A DNA stretch of 64,000 nt from assembly GCF_000745185.1 (NCBI RefSeq), contig NZ_JQNJ01000001.1, positions 3,454,501 through 3,518,500 on the forward strand, read 5' to 3'. This DNA comes from Muricauda sp. MAR_2010_75 (lineage in GTDB: Bacteria > Bacteroidota > Bacteroidia > Flavobacteriales > Flavobacteriaceae). The translations under genes were made by a program, and so were the position numbers. Within the stretch, counting starts at the first letter, position 1; every line of letters begins with the position of its first letter. Below the pieces are notes generated by a model. It did not search any database. It was given only the letters and a program-made list of their open reading frames with translations, and was not told the origin of the DNA. Shown piece by piece: positions 8,388-17,119 of the stretch.

Positions 8388-9695
8388 ATGGGAACATTTC
8401 GAATAGAGGGTGGGCACCAACTTCACGGTGAGATAACACCCCAAGGGGCAAAGAACGAGGCACTTCAGATTCTTTGTGCCGTGCTGCTATCCGAAGAAAA
8501 AATTACCATAAACAACATTCCAGATATCCTGGATGTCAACAAACTTATTTCCCTTTTGGAGGACTTGGGTGTCAAAATCCAAAAAAAAGGCAGGGGTTCC
8601 TACACCTTTAAGGCGGATGACATCAATTTAGAGTATCTGCAATCCACAAAATTCAAGGAAGATGGTCGTGGTTTACGGGGTTCCATCATGTTGGTGGGTC
8701 CGCTTTTAGCCCGATTTGGCAAAGGATACATTCCCAAACCTGGCGGTGATAAAATAGGAAGACGTAGACTTGATACCCATTTTGAGGGATTCATAAAACT
8801 TGGTGCAAAGTTTAGGTACAACCGGGAAGAATATTTTTATGGTGTGGAGGCCGATAAGCTCAAAGGCACCTATATGCTTTTGGATGAAGCCTCGGTGACC
8901 GGTACCGCCAATATTGTGATGGCCGCAGTTTTGGCCGAAGGCACAACCACTATATACAATGCGGCATGTGAGCCCTATCTTCAGCAATTGTGTAAGATGT
9001 TGAACCGAATGGGAGCAAAAATATCAGGTATTGGCTCCAATTTGTTGACCATTGAGGGGGTTGAGCGATTGGGCGGCACAGAGCATACCATGTTGCCCGA
9101 TATGATTGAAATAGGCAGTTGGATCGGTTTGGCTGCCATGACCCGGAGTGAACTGACCATTAAAAATGTGAGTTGGGACGATTTAGGGTTGATTCCGTCA
9201 GTGTTCAGGAAATTGGGTATTACGGTGGAAAAAAGGGATGATGACATCTTTATCCCCAAACATGAAAAAGGATACCAGATTCAGAATTTTATTGATGGTT
9301 CCATTCTTACCATTGCAGACGCACCATGGCCAGGATTAACACCCGATTTGTTAAGTATTATTCTTGTGGTGGCCACGCAGGCAAGGGGAGAGGTGCTTGT
9401 CCATCAAAAAATGTTTGAAAGTCGACTATTCTTTGTGGATAAATTGATTGATATGGGGGCAAAAATCATTCTTTGTGACCCGCACAGGGCCACGGTGATT
9501 GGTCACGACTTTAAATCGACCTTGAAGGCTACAACCATGGTGTCACCAGATATTAGGGCAGGGGTTTCACTACTCATTGCGGCACTTTCCGCCAAAGGCA
9601 CATCAACTATTCATAACATTGAACAGATAGACCGCGGTTACGAAAATATTGATGAGCGGTTGAGAGCGATTGGGGCCAACATTGTGCGGGTTTAG
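8388..9695 (+). CDS. murA: UDP-N-acetylglucosamine 1-carboxyvinyltransferase
   Basis: First committed enzyme of peptidoglycan synthesis: transfers enolpyruvate from PEP to UDP-GlcNAc. 435 residues, cytosolic, with the two inside-out alpha/beta domains of EPSP-synthase-like proteins. Motifs: GAKNEALQILCAVLL (residues 20-34) with the substrate Lys-Asn pair, LRGSIMLVGPLLARFGKG (96-113) and PDIRAGVSLLIAALSAKG near 384. In the active-site loop PGGDKIGRRRLD the usual Cys is Asp (residue 121), the form known to be insensitive to fosfomycin in other bacteria. The ATG lies 15 bp after DUF4290. Confidence 0.96.
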   Translation: MGTFRIEGGHQLHGEITPQGAKNEALQILCAVLLSEEKITINNIPDILDVNKLISLLEDLGVKIQKKGRGSYTFKADDINLEYLQSTKFKEDGRGLRGSIMLVGPLLARFGKGYIPKPGGDKIGRRRLDTHFEGFIKLGAKFRYNREEYFYGVEADKLKGTYMLLDEASVTGTANIVMAAVLAEGTTTIYNAACEPYLQQLCKMLNRMGAKISGIGSNLLTIEGVERLGGTEHTMLPDMIEIGSWIGLAAMTRSELTIKNVSWDDLGLIPSVFRKLGITVEKRDDDIFIPKHEKGYQIQNFIDGSILTIADAPWPGLTPDLLSIILVVATQARGEVLVHQKMFESRLFFVDKLIDMGAKIILCDPHRATVIGHDFKSTLKATTMVSPDIRAGVSLLIAALSAKGTSTIHNIEQIDRGYENIDERLRAIGANIVRV

Positions 9696-9715
9696 TTATT
9701 CTCTTATTGAAATGA

Positions 9716-10096
9716 CTATTTTCGTAGCATAGGTCGATACTTTTCCTTGTTCTCAATCAACACCCATAGATTGATGGCCAATAATACAAGTGCAATAGGC
9801 ATCCCCGAAGTGTCGTTGACTGTGTTGGTCAACACCACACCCACCATAATAGGGAAAATGACCACGGCGCCAAGGGCCCTTGTTTTTGGGATTATAAATA
9901 ATATTCCCCCAATTATCTCCATCAACCCCGTTAAAGGTAGCAGCCACCCTATATTCATGAAGGGCTCCATTACTTTTAAAAGGTTTTCTGGGATATCCTC
10001 AGGAATGGGCATGTAGTTAAAAAATTTATTCAATCCCGCATTTAGGAACATTAGTCCAAAGAGCACGCTTACTACAAAAATTATTTTTTGTTTCAT
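9716..10096 (-). CDS. DoxX family membrane protein
   Basis: 126-residue inner-membrane protein with four hydrophobic segments (about residues 5-25, 50-70, 75-95, 100-118). Motifs FGLMFLNAGLNKFF and GLMEIIGGILFIIP are typical of the DoxX/DoxD-like superfamily. Molecular role unknown; DoxX proteins are often co-encoded with SRPBCC proteins and ArsR-type regulators, exactly as here. The start overlaps the end of the upstream SRPBCC gene by 4 bp, so it is the last gene of a four-gene operon. Confidence 0.85.
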   Translation of the reverse strand: MKQKIIFVVSVLFGLMFLNAGLNKFFNYMPIPEDIPENLLKVMEPFMNIGWLLPLTGLMEIIGGILFIIPKTRALGAVVIFPIMVGVVLTNTVNDTSGMPIALVLLAINLWVLIENKEKYRPMLRK

Positions 10097-10599
10097 GAAT
10101 TATTTTTTTGCATAATTAATTCTTCTAAATGGTCCAGAGCCATGGTAAAGCCTTCCTTGAAGCCCATTTCAATAATCTTTTCCAAATCTTCTAGATTTTC
10201 GTGCTTAATGGTAATGTTGACCAAAGTGGTATTTTCTTGATTTTCAAAATCCAGATTCCATTTGGACCGGGGAAATTCTTCATTGATGTTTCCATTTTCG
10301 TCGCAAAAAGCATCCGCGTATTGAAAATTGGTCTTGGGAGTTATGGAGGTAAAATCTGCCAAAGCCCAATGTTCCTCTCCATTTGGACCGCACATGACAT
10401 AAAGTCTTGTTCCACCCACCTCAAAATTCATGTATTTGGTTTTGGACACCCAGGGTTGTGGAGCCCACCATTGATCTAAAATTTCAGGTTTTGTAAAGGC
10501 GTCCCATACTACATCGCCCATTGCGGCGAACTCACGTTTTACCAGAACGGTACTGTTTTCCCTATCTACGGCGAAATCAAAAAGAAGATTTGTCTTCAT
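10093..10599 (-). CDS. SRPBCC (AHSA1-like) domain protein
   Basis: 168-residue cytosolic helix-grip protein. KREFAAMGDVVWDAFTKPEILDQWWAPQPW at residues 21-50 is the classic AHSA1/SRPBCC opening, with GGTRLYVMCGPNGEEHW following and an amphipathic C-terminal helix GFKEGFTMALDHLEELI. These proteins bind lipophilic ligands or partner chaperones; specific role unknown. It is the third gene of the ArsR operon, overlapping its neighbours by one base (upstream) and four bases (downstream). Confidence 0.88.
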   Translation of the reverse strand: MKTNLLFDFAVDRENSTVLVKREFAAMGDVVWDAFTKPEILDQWWAPQPWVSKTKYMNFEVGGTRLYVMCGPNGEEHWALADFTSITPKTNFQYADAFCDENGNINEEFPRSKWNLDFENQENTTLVNITIKHENLEDLEKIIEMGFKEGFTMALDHLEELIMQKNNS

Positions 10600-11057
10600 T
10601 ACATTGGTTTTTGTTTAGATAAATAGTTTGCAAGTTTTTCTAAGTTCTGTTTTAAGCCCTCGTCCGCTCTGTGTGTTTTAATCAAAGTCTGAAGCATTTC
10701 TGCTGTGTCGAACACTACTGTCCAATCAATGGTCGTTTCTTCTTCATTAGCTTCAAACAACACGGTAGTTATGAAGTGGGGGTTAAAATGTTCATAAACA
10801 ATTTTTTCAAGGGGAACAATCTCCTTAAAAACACTTCTGTTCGGATAATTTTTGCCATCTGGTCCATGCATTATAAAATTCCACTCACCGCCATCCTGAA
10901 AATCCATTTTATGGATGGTATTGGTGAATCCACTGGGACCCCACCATTGCGCAATGTGCTCAGGTTTTGACCATACTTCCCAAACCAATTCTATAGGAGC
11001 GTGGAGTGTTCTTTTTATATGTACCGACCTATTCTGTATTTCCATTTTTTCTTTCAT
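10599..11057 (-). CDS. SRPBCC (AHSA1-like) domain protein
   Basis: 152-residue paralogue of the next gene. It contains IKRTLHAPIELVWEVWSKPEHIAQWWGPSGFTNT (residues 14-47), GGEWNFIMHGPDGKNYPNRSVF, and the C-terminal helix ADEGLKQNLEKLANYL. The pair of SRPBCC proteins downstream of an ArsR/SdpR-type regulator is a recurrent operon type in Bacteroidota, but the inducing signal is not known. Its start overlaps the regulator gene by 29 bp. Confidence 0.88.
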   Translation of the reverse strand: MKEKMEIQNRSVHIKRTLHAPIELVWEVWSKPEHIAQWWGPSGFTNTIHKMDFQDGGEWNFIMHGPDGKNYPNRSVFKEIVPLEKIVYEHFNPHFITTVLFEANEEETTIDWTVVFDTAEMLQTLIKTHRADEGLKQNLEKLANYLSKQKPM

Positions 11058-11373
11058 TTTGAATTTTAGCTAAATATTTATCAAGATTATCAAATCGGTC
11101 TTCCCAAATCTTTTTGAACTGTTCCAGCCATTGATCAATTTCCTTCATTTTGTCAACCCTCAAATTGTAGTAAACTTCGCGACCTTCCTGATTGGAGGTT
11201 ACAAGGTCACACTCGTTCAATACCCGAAGATGTTTGGAAATGGTGGGACGAGCCGCATCAAAGTTTTGGGCAATCTCGCCTGCTGTCATTGTTTGTGTTG
11301 TCAACAGCACCAAAATGGCCCTCCGTGTGGGGTCTGCTATGGCCTGAAAAGGATCTCGTCTAAGTTTCATCAT
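11029..11373 (-). CDS. ArsR-family (SdpR-like) winged-helix transcriptional regulator
   Basis: 114 residues, a single winged-helix domain: FQAIADPTRRAILVLLTTQTMTAGEIAQNFDAARPTISKHLRVLNECDLVTSNQEGREVYYNL covers residues 9-71. The recognition helix is RPTISKHLRVL. No Cys pair of the metal-sensing alpha-3 or alpha-5 sites is visible, so it is more likely a non-metal SdpR-like repressor. It heads the operon with two SRPBCC proteins and DoxX and probably autoregulates it. Confidence 0.9.
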   Translation of the reverse strand: MMKLRRDPFQAIADPTRRAILVLLTTQTMTAGEIAQNFDAARPTISKHLRVLNECDLVTSNQEGREVYYNLRVDKMKEIDQWLEQFKKIWEDRFDNLDKYLAKIQNERKNGNTE

Positions 11374-11510
11374 GAAAAGCGGTAAAAAATATGAAGCTAT
11401 ATGGCTACAAATATATATGAAGTCATTTGGCTACGCAAATTTTATTATGATAAAACTTCAAAAACTGTGTTTTATAACAAAGTAAGGTAATAATCAGGGG
11501 GAATGTGCCT

Positions 11511-13496
11511 TTAATCTTTTGGAATCAGAATCGTGACTTTGGTACCTGTTTCTTTTCCATCATCCAGGTTTTCTATTTTGACCAACTCCTCATTGGAGAA
11601 CTTTTTAAGTGCCTCAATCCTTTTGGCGGTAATGGACATTCCCCGGGATTGGTTCTCTGATTTTTTCTGATTTTTTTTCTGACCGATTCCCACCCCATTG
11701 TCCTCTATGATGCAAACCACATGCTCTTTTTCATCCTTGAACGAGACGGTTAGCTTTTTTGGACCCTCTTTTGGCAAGAGTCCGTGCAAGATGGCATTTT
11801 CTATATAAGGCTGCACCAACAGCATGGGAACTTCATGTTGGTAGAGGTCTAGGTCTTCATCAATATTAAAGACATAGCTGAAAGAATTGTCAAACCGTAA
11901 GGCTTCCAATTCCACATAGATTTTGAGTAGCTCAATTTCCTCATGTAACACCAAACTGACATTGATGGAGGTTTCCAGCACCTGCCGTAACAGTTTTGAG
12001 AATTTGTTTAGATAGGACAGCGCAGACTCTTTATCATCAGAACTCACCAGATACCGAATGGAGCTCAAGGAATTAAAGATAAAATGGGGGTTCATCTGGG
12101 CACGAAGCATACGCTTTTCCAATTGGGTGTTCATGTCCTCAATGACCTCTTTTTGTTCGGATATCAACTCGTTTTTCTCCTGAAGGACCTTATTTGAGCG
12201 CTTCTTGCTTCTGTAGCGGAAATAAAGCAACCCAGCCGAAAAAATCAGCAATACCGTAATGATCACAAGGTATACCAAGCGCTTGTTATTCAAAGCCACA
12301 CGGGTATTCAGTAGAGCAAGTTGCAATTCATTCTCTCTAATCTCTTTATCCTTCAAATAGACATCGTGCTGTATTTGTAGGTCTTGAATTTCTTTGATCT
12401 TGGTTTCATTCAAAAGACTGTCCTTATAGGCCATGGTTTGATTGAGATGATGGATGGCCTTGGGTAATTGACCTGCAGCCTCATAGATTTTATAGGCAAT
12501 TTCATGGGCATCTTTTTTTTGCTCGTACCCTTCCATTTCTTTCAAGGCATCAAGGCTCTTGTTAGAATAATCAATCGCATCGTTAAACTTTTTTTGGCGA
12601 AACATCAGGTCGGCAATACGGGAGTAGGCTATGGCAATTTCCTGTTGTATGGAGAGTTGTTTGGCAAGATCCAATGATTTTTGCAGGTATTCTTCGGCCA
12701 ATGCCCATTGTTCCATCTCCATATAGCAGTGACCAATCCCAGAATAACTGTTGCATAGATCAATATTATTTCCTTGTTTTTCATCATATGCGGCTACTTT
12801 TAGGAATTTTTCTAGGGCCTCTTTGTAATTCTTATTCTTAACATCAATAAGCGCCAAATTAATCAGCACCGTGCTTTCCCTTTCGTCCCGCTCATTCCCT
12901 TTATAGACCTCCAATGCCTTTTCATAGCTTTCTATGGCCTTGTCCTGTTCCCCCATTAAATCATAAAGCACTCCCAAGTTAATATAGGGTGAAGACGTAT
13001 CTTGATCTAAATCTAATGAATCAATGAGCTTAATGCGTTTCAGGTAGTAGCTTTGGCTGGTTGGATAATCCCCAATGCTCTTGTATACAATCCCCATGGA
13101 ATTATAGATATAATTCATTCTTTCATAATCTTGATGTTCTTTGGCCAAGACCAAGCATCTATTCAAATAATCAAGGGATTCGGCATAACTTCCAGTCATA
13201 CCATGGGTCAGGGCAATTGAATAGAGTCCCTGTATCTCACCTTGGGCAAATCCAATTTGTTTGGATTTTTCCACACTTTGATGGAGATATTCAAGGGCCT
13301 TCTCCTTATCATGGGAACGCAAGCGGGCCCCAAGGATATTCATCGTATTGATTTCTGTGGTATCCTTGGCAGTTGCCAATACGTTTTGAAGGCTATCAAT
13401 TTCCTGGGTTTGGGCGTAGCCTGTTTGTATGGCAAGCCAGCAAATGATAACTAGGCAGGAGGATGATTTGAGCAACGTCATACCCATAATTTGCAC
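11511..13496 (-). CDS. TPR-containing sensor histidine kinase (LytS/His_kinase family)
   Basis: 661-residue inner-membrane sensor. It has a signal peptide (LLKSSSCLVIICWLAIQTGYAQ), periplasmic tetratricopeptide repeats over about residues 40-350, and a coiled coil. A transmembrane helix near 400-420 (LVYLVIITVLLIFSAGLLYF) is followed by a second coiled coil and a cytosolic kinase module. The phospho-acceptor region is RAQMNPHFIFNSLSSIRYL (His near 467), the PF06580 type, with HATPase motifs IENAILHGLLP and CIIEDNGVGIG. Kinases of this type normally pair with LytTR response regulators, but none is adjacent. An ATG a few codons inside (MTLLKS) could also be the true start. Confidence 0.9.
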   Translation of the reverse strand: MQIMGMTLLKSSSCLVIICWLAIQTGYAQTQEIDSLQNVLATAKDTTEINTMNILGARLRSHDKEKALEYLHQSVEKSKQIGFAQGEIQGLYSIALTHGMTGSYAESLDYLNRCLVLAKEHQDYERMNYIYNSMGIVYKSIGDYPTSQSYYLKRIKLIDSLDLDQDTSSPYINLGVLYDLMGEQDKAIESYEKALEVYKGNERDERESTVLINLALIDVKNKNYKEALEKFLKVAAYDEKQGNNIDLCNSYSGIGHCYMEMEQWALAEEYLQKSLDLAKQLSIQQEIAIAYSRIADLMFRQKKFNDAIDYSNKSLDALKEMEGYEQKKDAHEIAYKIYEAAGQLPKAIHHLNQTMAYKDSLLNETKIKEIQDLQIQHDVYLKDKEIRENELQLALLNTRVALNNKRLVYLVIITVLLIFSAGLLYFRYRSKKRSNKVLQEKNELISEQKEVIEDMNTQLEKRMLRAQMNPHFIFNSLSSIRYLVSSDDKESALSYLNKFSKLLRQVLETSINVSLVLHEEIELLKIYVELEALRFDNSFSYVFNIDEDLDLYQHEVPMLLVQPYIENAILHGLLPKEGPKKLTVSFKDEKEHVVCIIEDNGVGIGQKKNQKKSENQSRGMSITAKRIEALKKFSNEELVKIENLDDGKETGTKVTILIPKD

Positions 13497-13684
13497 ATAA
13501 GTTAAGATAAACCAAGTTAAATTACCGTTTGTGGGTTATGATATTGCCTTACCAAATAAAAAAATAAGGCTTCTCTTTAACAGGTTGTTTTAACTTCCGA
13601 CAAATCCCTTCAAACAGTATTGGAGTTGAAGGTTTTAATGCGGTTGCTATATTTTGTCTATCGGGCTGCCATACATGCCATTGA

Positions 13685-14689
13685 TTACCCTTTTTCCACC
13701 AATTTACCATCAGGGTAAAGTGCAAAGCGACCTTTTTCTTTATCGTGGACATTGTCTGGGTAAGGCCAGGGCCAACCACCAAACTGGGTCAAGCGATATT
13801 CCTCCATGGCTTTTTGGATTTCTTGTTCGGTGTTCATCACAAATGGACCGTATTTGGCCACCGGCTCTTCAATAGGTTTACCTTGCAGCAGTAGAAAATG
13901 GGCTTTTTTATCACCTATTTTTATACGTACCTCTTGTGAAGAATCCAAGTCAACTCCAAAATTGGGAATGATTTTTCCGTCTTCAAAGAAAATTTCAGAA
14001 CCTTTATAAAAATAAAGGGTGCGGTTTACGTTGGAATTGGCCTTTGGCAAGGTATATTCAGAATTGGCCTCAACATGAATGTTCCAGATGGCCACTTCGT
14101 TTTCGTCATTGGCCGCCCAAGAATCTGGAGCTGGTTCATTGGCTGGGGTGTCTTTGTAATTTCCTGCAATGACCTTGATTTTGGCATTTTCCTCTTCAAT
14201 TACAGGAATATCTTCATGCCAGAGCATTTTAAAATGGGGCTCCACAAATTTGCTGGACTTGGGCAGGTTTAACCAAATTTGGAACAATTCCAGTGGATTG
14301 TCCGAATCATCGTGGAGTAGGGGAAACATCTCAGAATGTTGCACACCCCGGCCCGCGGTCATCCATTGTACATCACCTTCACCAAATCTACCTGCTGCCC
14401 CCAAGGAATCGGAGTGGTCACAATAGCCCTTATTGACAATGGTAATGGTTTCAAATCCTCGATGTGGATGATAGGGAAAACCAGGAATGGTCTGCCCGTG
14501 GTACATGCGCCATTTGGCACCGGGGTTAAAATCATTTCCTAGACTCCGATCCTCAAGTAAAGATGGGTCTGGGCCCATTTTACCATTTCCTTTTGGATAA
14601 TGATCTAAATGGTACACGCAAAATAAAAAGGGGTCTTGGGTCTGCCATGGAAAACCCAGTGGAAAAGTCTGTAGAATGGGGTTGCTCAT
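13685..14689 (-). CDS. Pirin family protein
   Basis: 334-residue bicupin protein. The N-terminal cupin carries the pirin metal-site residues in PHRGFETITIVNKG (His-x-His near residue 78), a His in YCDHSDS, and GRGVQHSEMF. Pirins bind Fe(II); some have quercetin dioxygenase activity and others act as redox-sensing regulators, so function here is open. The protein is longer than the usual ~290 residues, mainly through an N-terminal extension and the C-terminal YPDNVHDKEKGRFALYPDGKL tail. It ends the VOC-pirin gene pair (2-bp gap). Confidence 0.9.
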   Translation of the reverse strand: MSNPILQTFPLGFPWQTQDPFLFCVYHLDHYPKGNGKMGPDPSLLEDRSLGNDFNPGAKWRMYHGQTIPGFPYHPHRGFETITIVNKGYCDHSDSLGAAGRFGEGDVQWMTAGRGVQHSEMFPLLHDDSDNPLELFQIWLNLPKSSKFVEPHFKMLWHEDIPVIEEENAKIKVIAGNYKDTPANEPAPDSWAANDENEVAIWNIHVEANSEYTLPKANSNVNRTLYFYKGSEIFFEDGKIIPNFGVDLDSSQEVRIKIGDKKAHFLLLQGKPIEEPVAKYGPFVMNTEQEIQKAMEEYRLTQFGGWPWPYPDNVHDKEKGRFALYPDGKLVEKG

Positions 14690-14691
14690 AA

Positions 14692-15579
14692 TTAATGTAT
14701 TGCTGTGTTTATTTCAATCCAATAGCCTTCTGGATCTTGGATGTAGATTTGTTTTACACCGTCAGAACGGTCCGTGATGGAACTTTTATTTCCAGGCCAA
14801 TCATAGAAATCGATGTTATTGGCCATCAAATGTTCTATAAAATCTTCCAAATTTTGGGTGGCCAAGCAAAGGTGCATGCTCTTGTTCCTACTAAAATCGG
14901 CGACCTCTTTTTTAATAAGATGTAATTGGGTATTTCCCTTTATTTGGAACCAGCGAAACCCTGGTGCTCTGTCTGGATGGGGAATTTCTGTAAGTCCTAT
15001 AATATCTCGATAAAAATCGCCTGTCTCCATCAATTTGGTCACTACAATGGAATAATGGTCATACTGAAACCCAAAATCGAATGTATTGGCCTTGAATTGG
15101 GTTTGTAAATAGGTTTGCTTCCAAGTACCATTTTCATAATTCCCCACAGTAAAGCCATAGGTGTTGGCATCAATATATTTCCAATAATCGGTTACTATGG
15201 AACCCCCATAATCATAGGTGTAAATAATATCCTTTCCTTTTGTGGTGATAGTTCCTGTGGTGACTCCGCCAAAGACATCAAACTCCCAAAACGTTAAGGA
15301 ATTGCTTTCAGCATCGAACTTGCGGATACCATGGTTTCTTGATCCAAATGCAGTTTGCTCCTGATTGGTGAATCCTTTGGATTCAGCCAAGACAAGAGTG
15401 CTGTCCAAACTGTACTTGAATACGGTCTCTTGTTTAAATTTGGAACCATCTCCCCAAGTACCCTCGGCCTTCCATGTTTTGCCCAATAGCGGTTCAAAAA
15501 CTGAAAGCTCCGACTTTTGTGCTTGCAGGTTGAAAAAGCCTGCAAAGAGCAGGCTTATCAAAAATGTTTTTTTCATCAT
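14692..15579 (-). CDS. Secreted two-domain protein: DUF1579-like lipocalin fold plus VOC (glyoxalase-like) domain
   Basis: 295 residues with a clear signal peptide (MKKTFLISLLFAGFFNLQAQ). Residues about 25-165 resemble the beta-barrel of DUF1579/lipocalin-like proteins (LGKTWKAEGTWGDGSKFKQETVF). Residues 172-295 are a vicinal-oxygen-chelate domain: FDFGFQYDHYSIVVTKLMET, FYRDIIGLTEIP, MHLCLATQNLEDFI and the terminal QIYIQDPEGYWIEIN, with candidate metal ligands His, His and Glu. Substrate unknown. An exported VOC domain fused to a barrel is uncommon. It sits between M20 peptidase and pirin genes on the same strand. Confidence 0.78.
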   Translation of the reverse strand: MMKKTFLISLLFAGFFNLQAQKSELSVFEPLLGKTWKAEGTWGDGSKFKQETVFKYSLDSTLVLAESKGFTNQEQTAFGSRNHGIRKFDAESNSLTFWEFDVFGGVTTGTITTKGKDIIYTYDYGGSIVTDYWKYIDANTYGFTVGNYENGTWKQTYLQTQFKANTFDFGFQYDHYSIVVTKLMETGDFYRDIIGLTEIPHPDRAPGFRWFQIKGNTQLHLIKKEVADFSRNKSMHLCLATQNLEDFIEHLMANNIDFYDWPGNKSSITDRSDGVKQIYIQDPEGYWIEINTAIH

Positions 15580-15584
15580 GTTAT

Positions 15585-17018
15585 TTACCCTCCGATTCCC
15601 TCAATTGGCGGTGGGCCGTCAATCATTGGTTCGTATTTTTCATCCCCTTTTCTGGTCTTGAACTCTTCTTTGACCTCTTCCACCAGCTTGGGGTCTTCAA
15701 AAAGGTCTAGCATGGTCATCGCCATTGCTTTTGAGGCATAGACCAATCCCTTGTGGCCAATACTCATGCTTCCACAGGCTACAACGGCCCAGGAATGCCA
15801 AGGGGTATCTTTTGGTGCTACCGTAACGCTTAGGTTGATGTTGGGTACGTTCCAGCTTACATCACCCACATCCGTGGAACCACCCCCAGGAAGCTCTTCG
15901 GTTTCTTTTAAGGGGTTGATTTCACTGTCCATGCCCACTTCTGGTTTACCCGTGGCTTTTTGAATTGATTTTCCGTAAGCAATCTCTTCATCAGTATAAG
16001 TGATGGGACCCAACAGCTCCAAGTTTTTCTGCATGATTTCACCTCCCTTACGGTTTACCAATACTTCATAAATACCAGATACCAGTGAAATTTTATAATC
16101 CACATTGGCCATAATGGCAGCACCTTCGGCCATAGCTTTAACCCTTTCATAGGTAGGTAACATCACTTTACGTTTTGGATCACGTACCCGGACCCATAAT
16201 CTTGCATAGTCTGGAACCACATTCACCACTTGTCCACCATCTTGAATGTGATAGTGGATACGTGAAGTTGGCTTTATATGCTCACGGTAATAGTTAATAC
16301 CGGTAGTATACAACTCCAAAGCATCCGAAGCACTGCGCCCATTCCATGGATCTCCCGAAGCGTGGGCAGCTTGCCCATAAAATTCAACGATAAAGTCAAC
16401 CAAAGAAAGACCACTTTGTACATCGGCCTCGATATTGGCTCCGGGGTGCCAGCTAACATTGACATCTACATCGTCCCAAAGCCCGGCTTCGACCATCCAA
16501 ACTTTGGCAAAATATTTTTCTTCAGCGGGAGTGCCTAAGAATTTTACGGTTCCTTTGATGTTTCCAGCTTCAATTTGTTCTTTAATAGCAATTGCCGCTC
16601 CTAAGCTTGCCGCTCCAAACATATTATGCCCGCAACCATGACCGGGAGCACCTTCAATCCTAGGATCTTTGGTCGGCACCGCTTTTTGGGAAAGGCCTGG
16701 GAGCGCATCGAATTCACCCAACACACTGATCACGGGTTTACCAGAACCGTAAGTGGCAGTGAATGCTGTGGGAATATCAGCAACACCACGGGTTACTTTC
16801 AGCCCATTTTTTTCGGCATAATCTGCTAAAAGTTCTGCGGATTTGGATTCATCAAAAGCAGTTTCAGCCAATGTCCAAATAGAATCGCTGAGCATGATCA
16901 AATTTTCCTTGTGGTTTTCCACGGAAGCAATGATTGCCTTTTTGTCCTTGGTCAATTTTTGTGCGGTCAGGTTCAATGAAATTAAACCCAACAGCAATAC
17001 GATTGTACTTTTTTTCAT
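15585..17018 (-). CDS. M20 family amidohydrolase/peptidase (AbgB-like), exported
   Basis: 477-residue zinc amidohydrolase of the M20D/AbgB type. It begins with a signal peptide MKKSTIVLLLGLISLNLTAQ, so it acts in the periplasm. Motifs: GEFDALPGLSQ, GHGCGHNMFGAASLGAAIA near residue 130, GTPAEEKYFAKVWMVEAGLW with the catalytic Glu, WHPGANIEADVQ, and the dimer-domain GQAAHASGDPWNGRSA. Relatives hydrolyse p-aminobenzoyl-glutamate or N-acyl amino acids. The start is placed at 17018, not the in-frame upstream codon at 17042, because the signal peptide begins there. It is 5 bp upstream of the VOC gene, probably the same operon. Confidence 0.9.
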   Translation of the reverse strand: MKKSTIVLLLGLISLNLTAQKLTKDKKAIIASVENHKENLIMLSDSIWTLAETAFDESKSAELLADYAEKNGLKVTRGVADIPTAFTATYGSGKPVISVLGEFDALPGLSQKAVPTKDPRIEGAPGHGCGHNMFGAASLGAAIAIKEQIEAGNIKGTVKFLGTPAEEKYFAKVWMVEAGLWDDVDVNVSWHPGANIEADVQSGLSLVDFIVEFYGQAAHASGDPWNGRSASDALELYTTGINYYREHIKPTSRIHYHIQDGGQVVNVVPDYARLWVRVRDPKRKVMLPTYERVKAMAEGAAIMANVDYKISLVSGIYEVLVNRKGGEIMQKNLELLGPITYTDEEIAYGKSIQKATGKPEVGMDSEINPLKETEELPGGGSTDVGDVSWNVPNINLSVTVAPKDTPWHSWAVVACGSMSIGHKGLVYASKAMAMTMLDLFEDPKLVEEVKEEFKTRKGDEKYEPMIDGPPPIEGIGG

Positions 17019-17119
17019 TTCAAAAACATTTGAGTTAGTCATTTAGTAATTTAACCTTTTAGCTTTCATGGAACGAAACCTGAAAAGGTCAAATGGATAC
17101 TAAAAATACTGAAAATGCA

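Noticed and set aside
13549..13782. Separate small gene overlapping the pirin 3' end
   Set aside because: Reads as a shadow frame of pirin with no conserved features.
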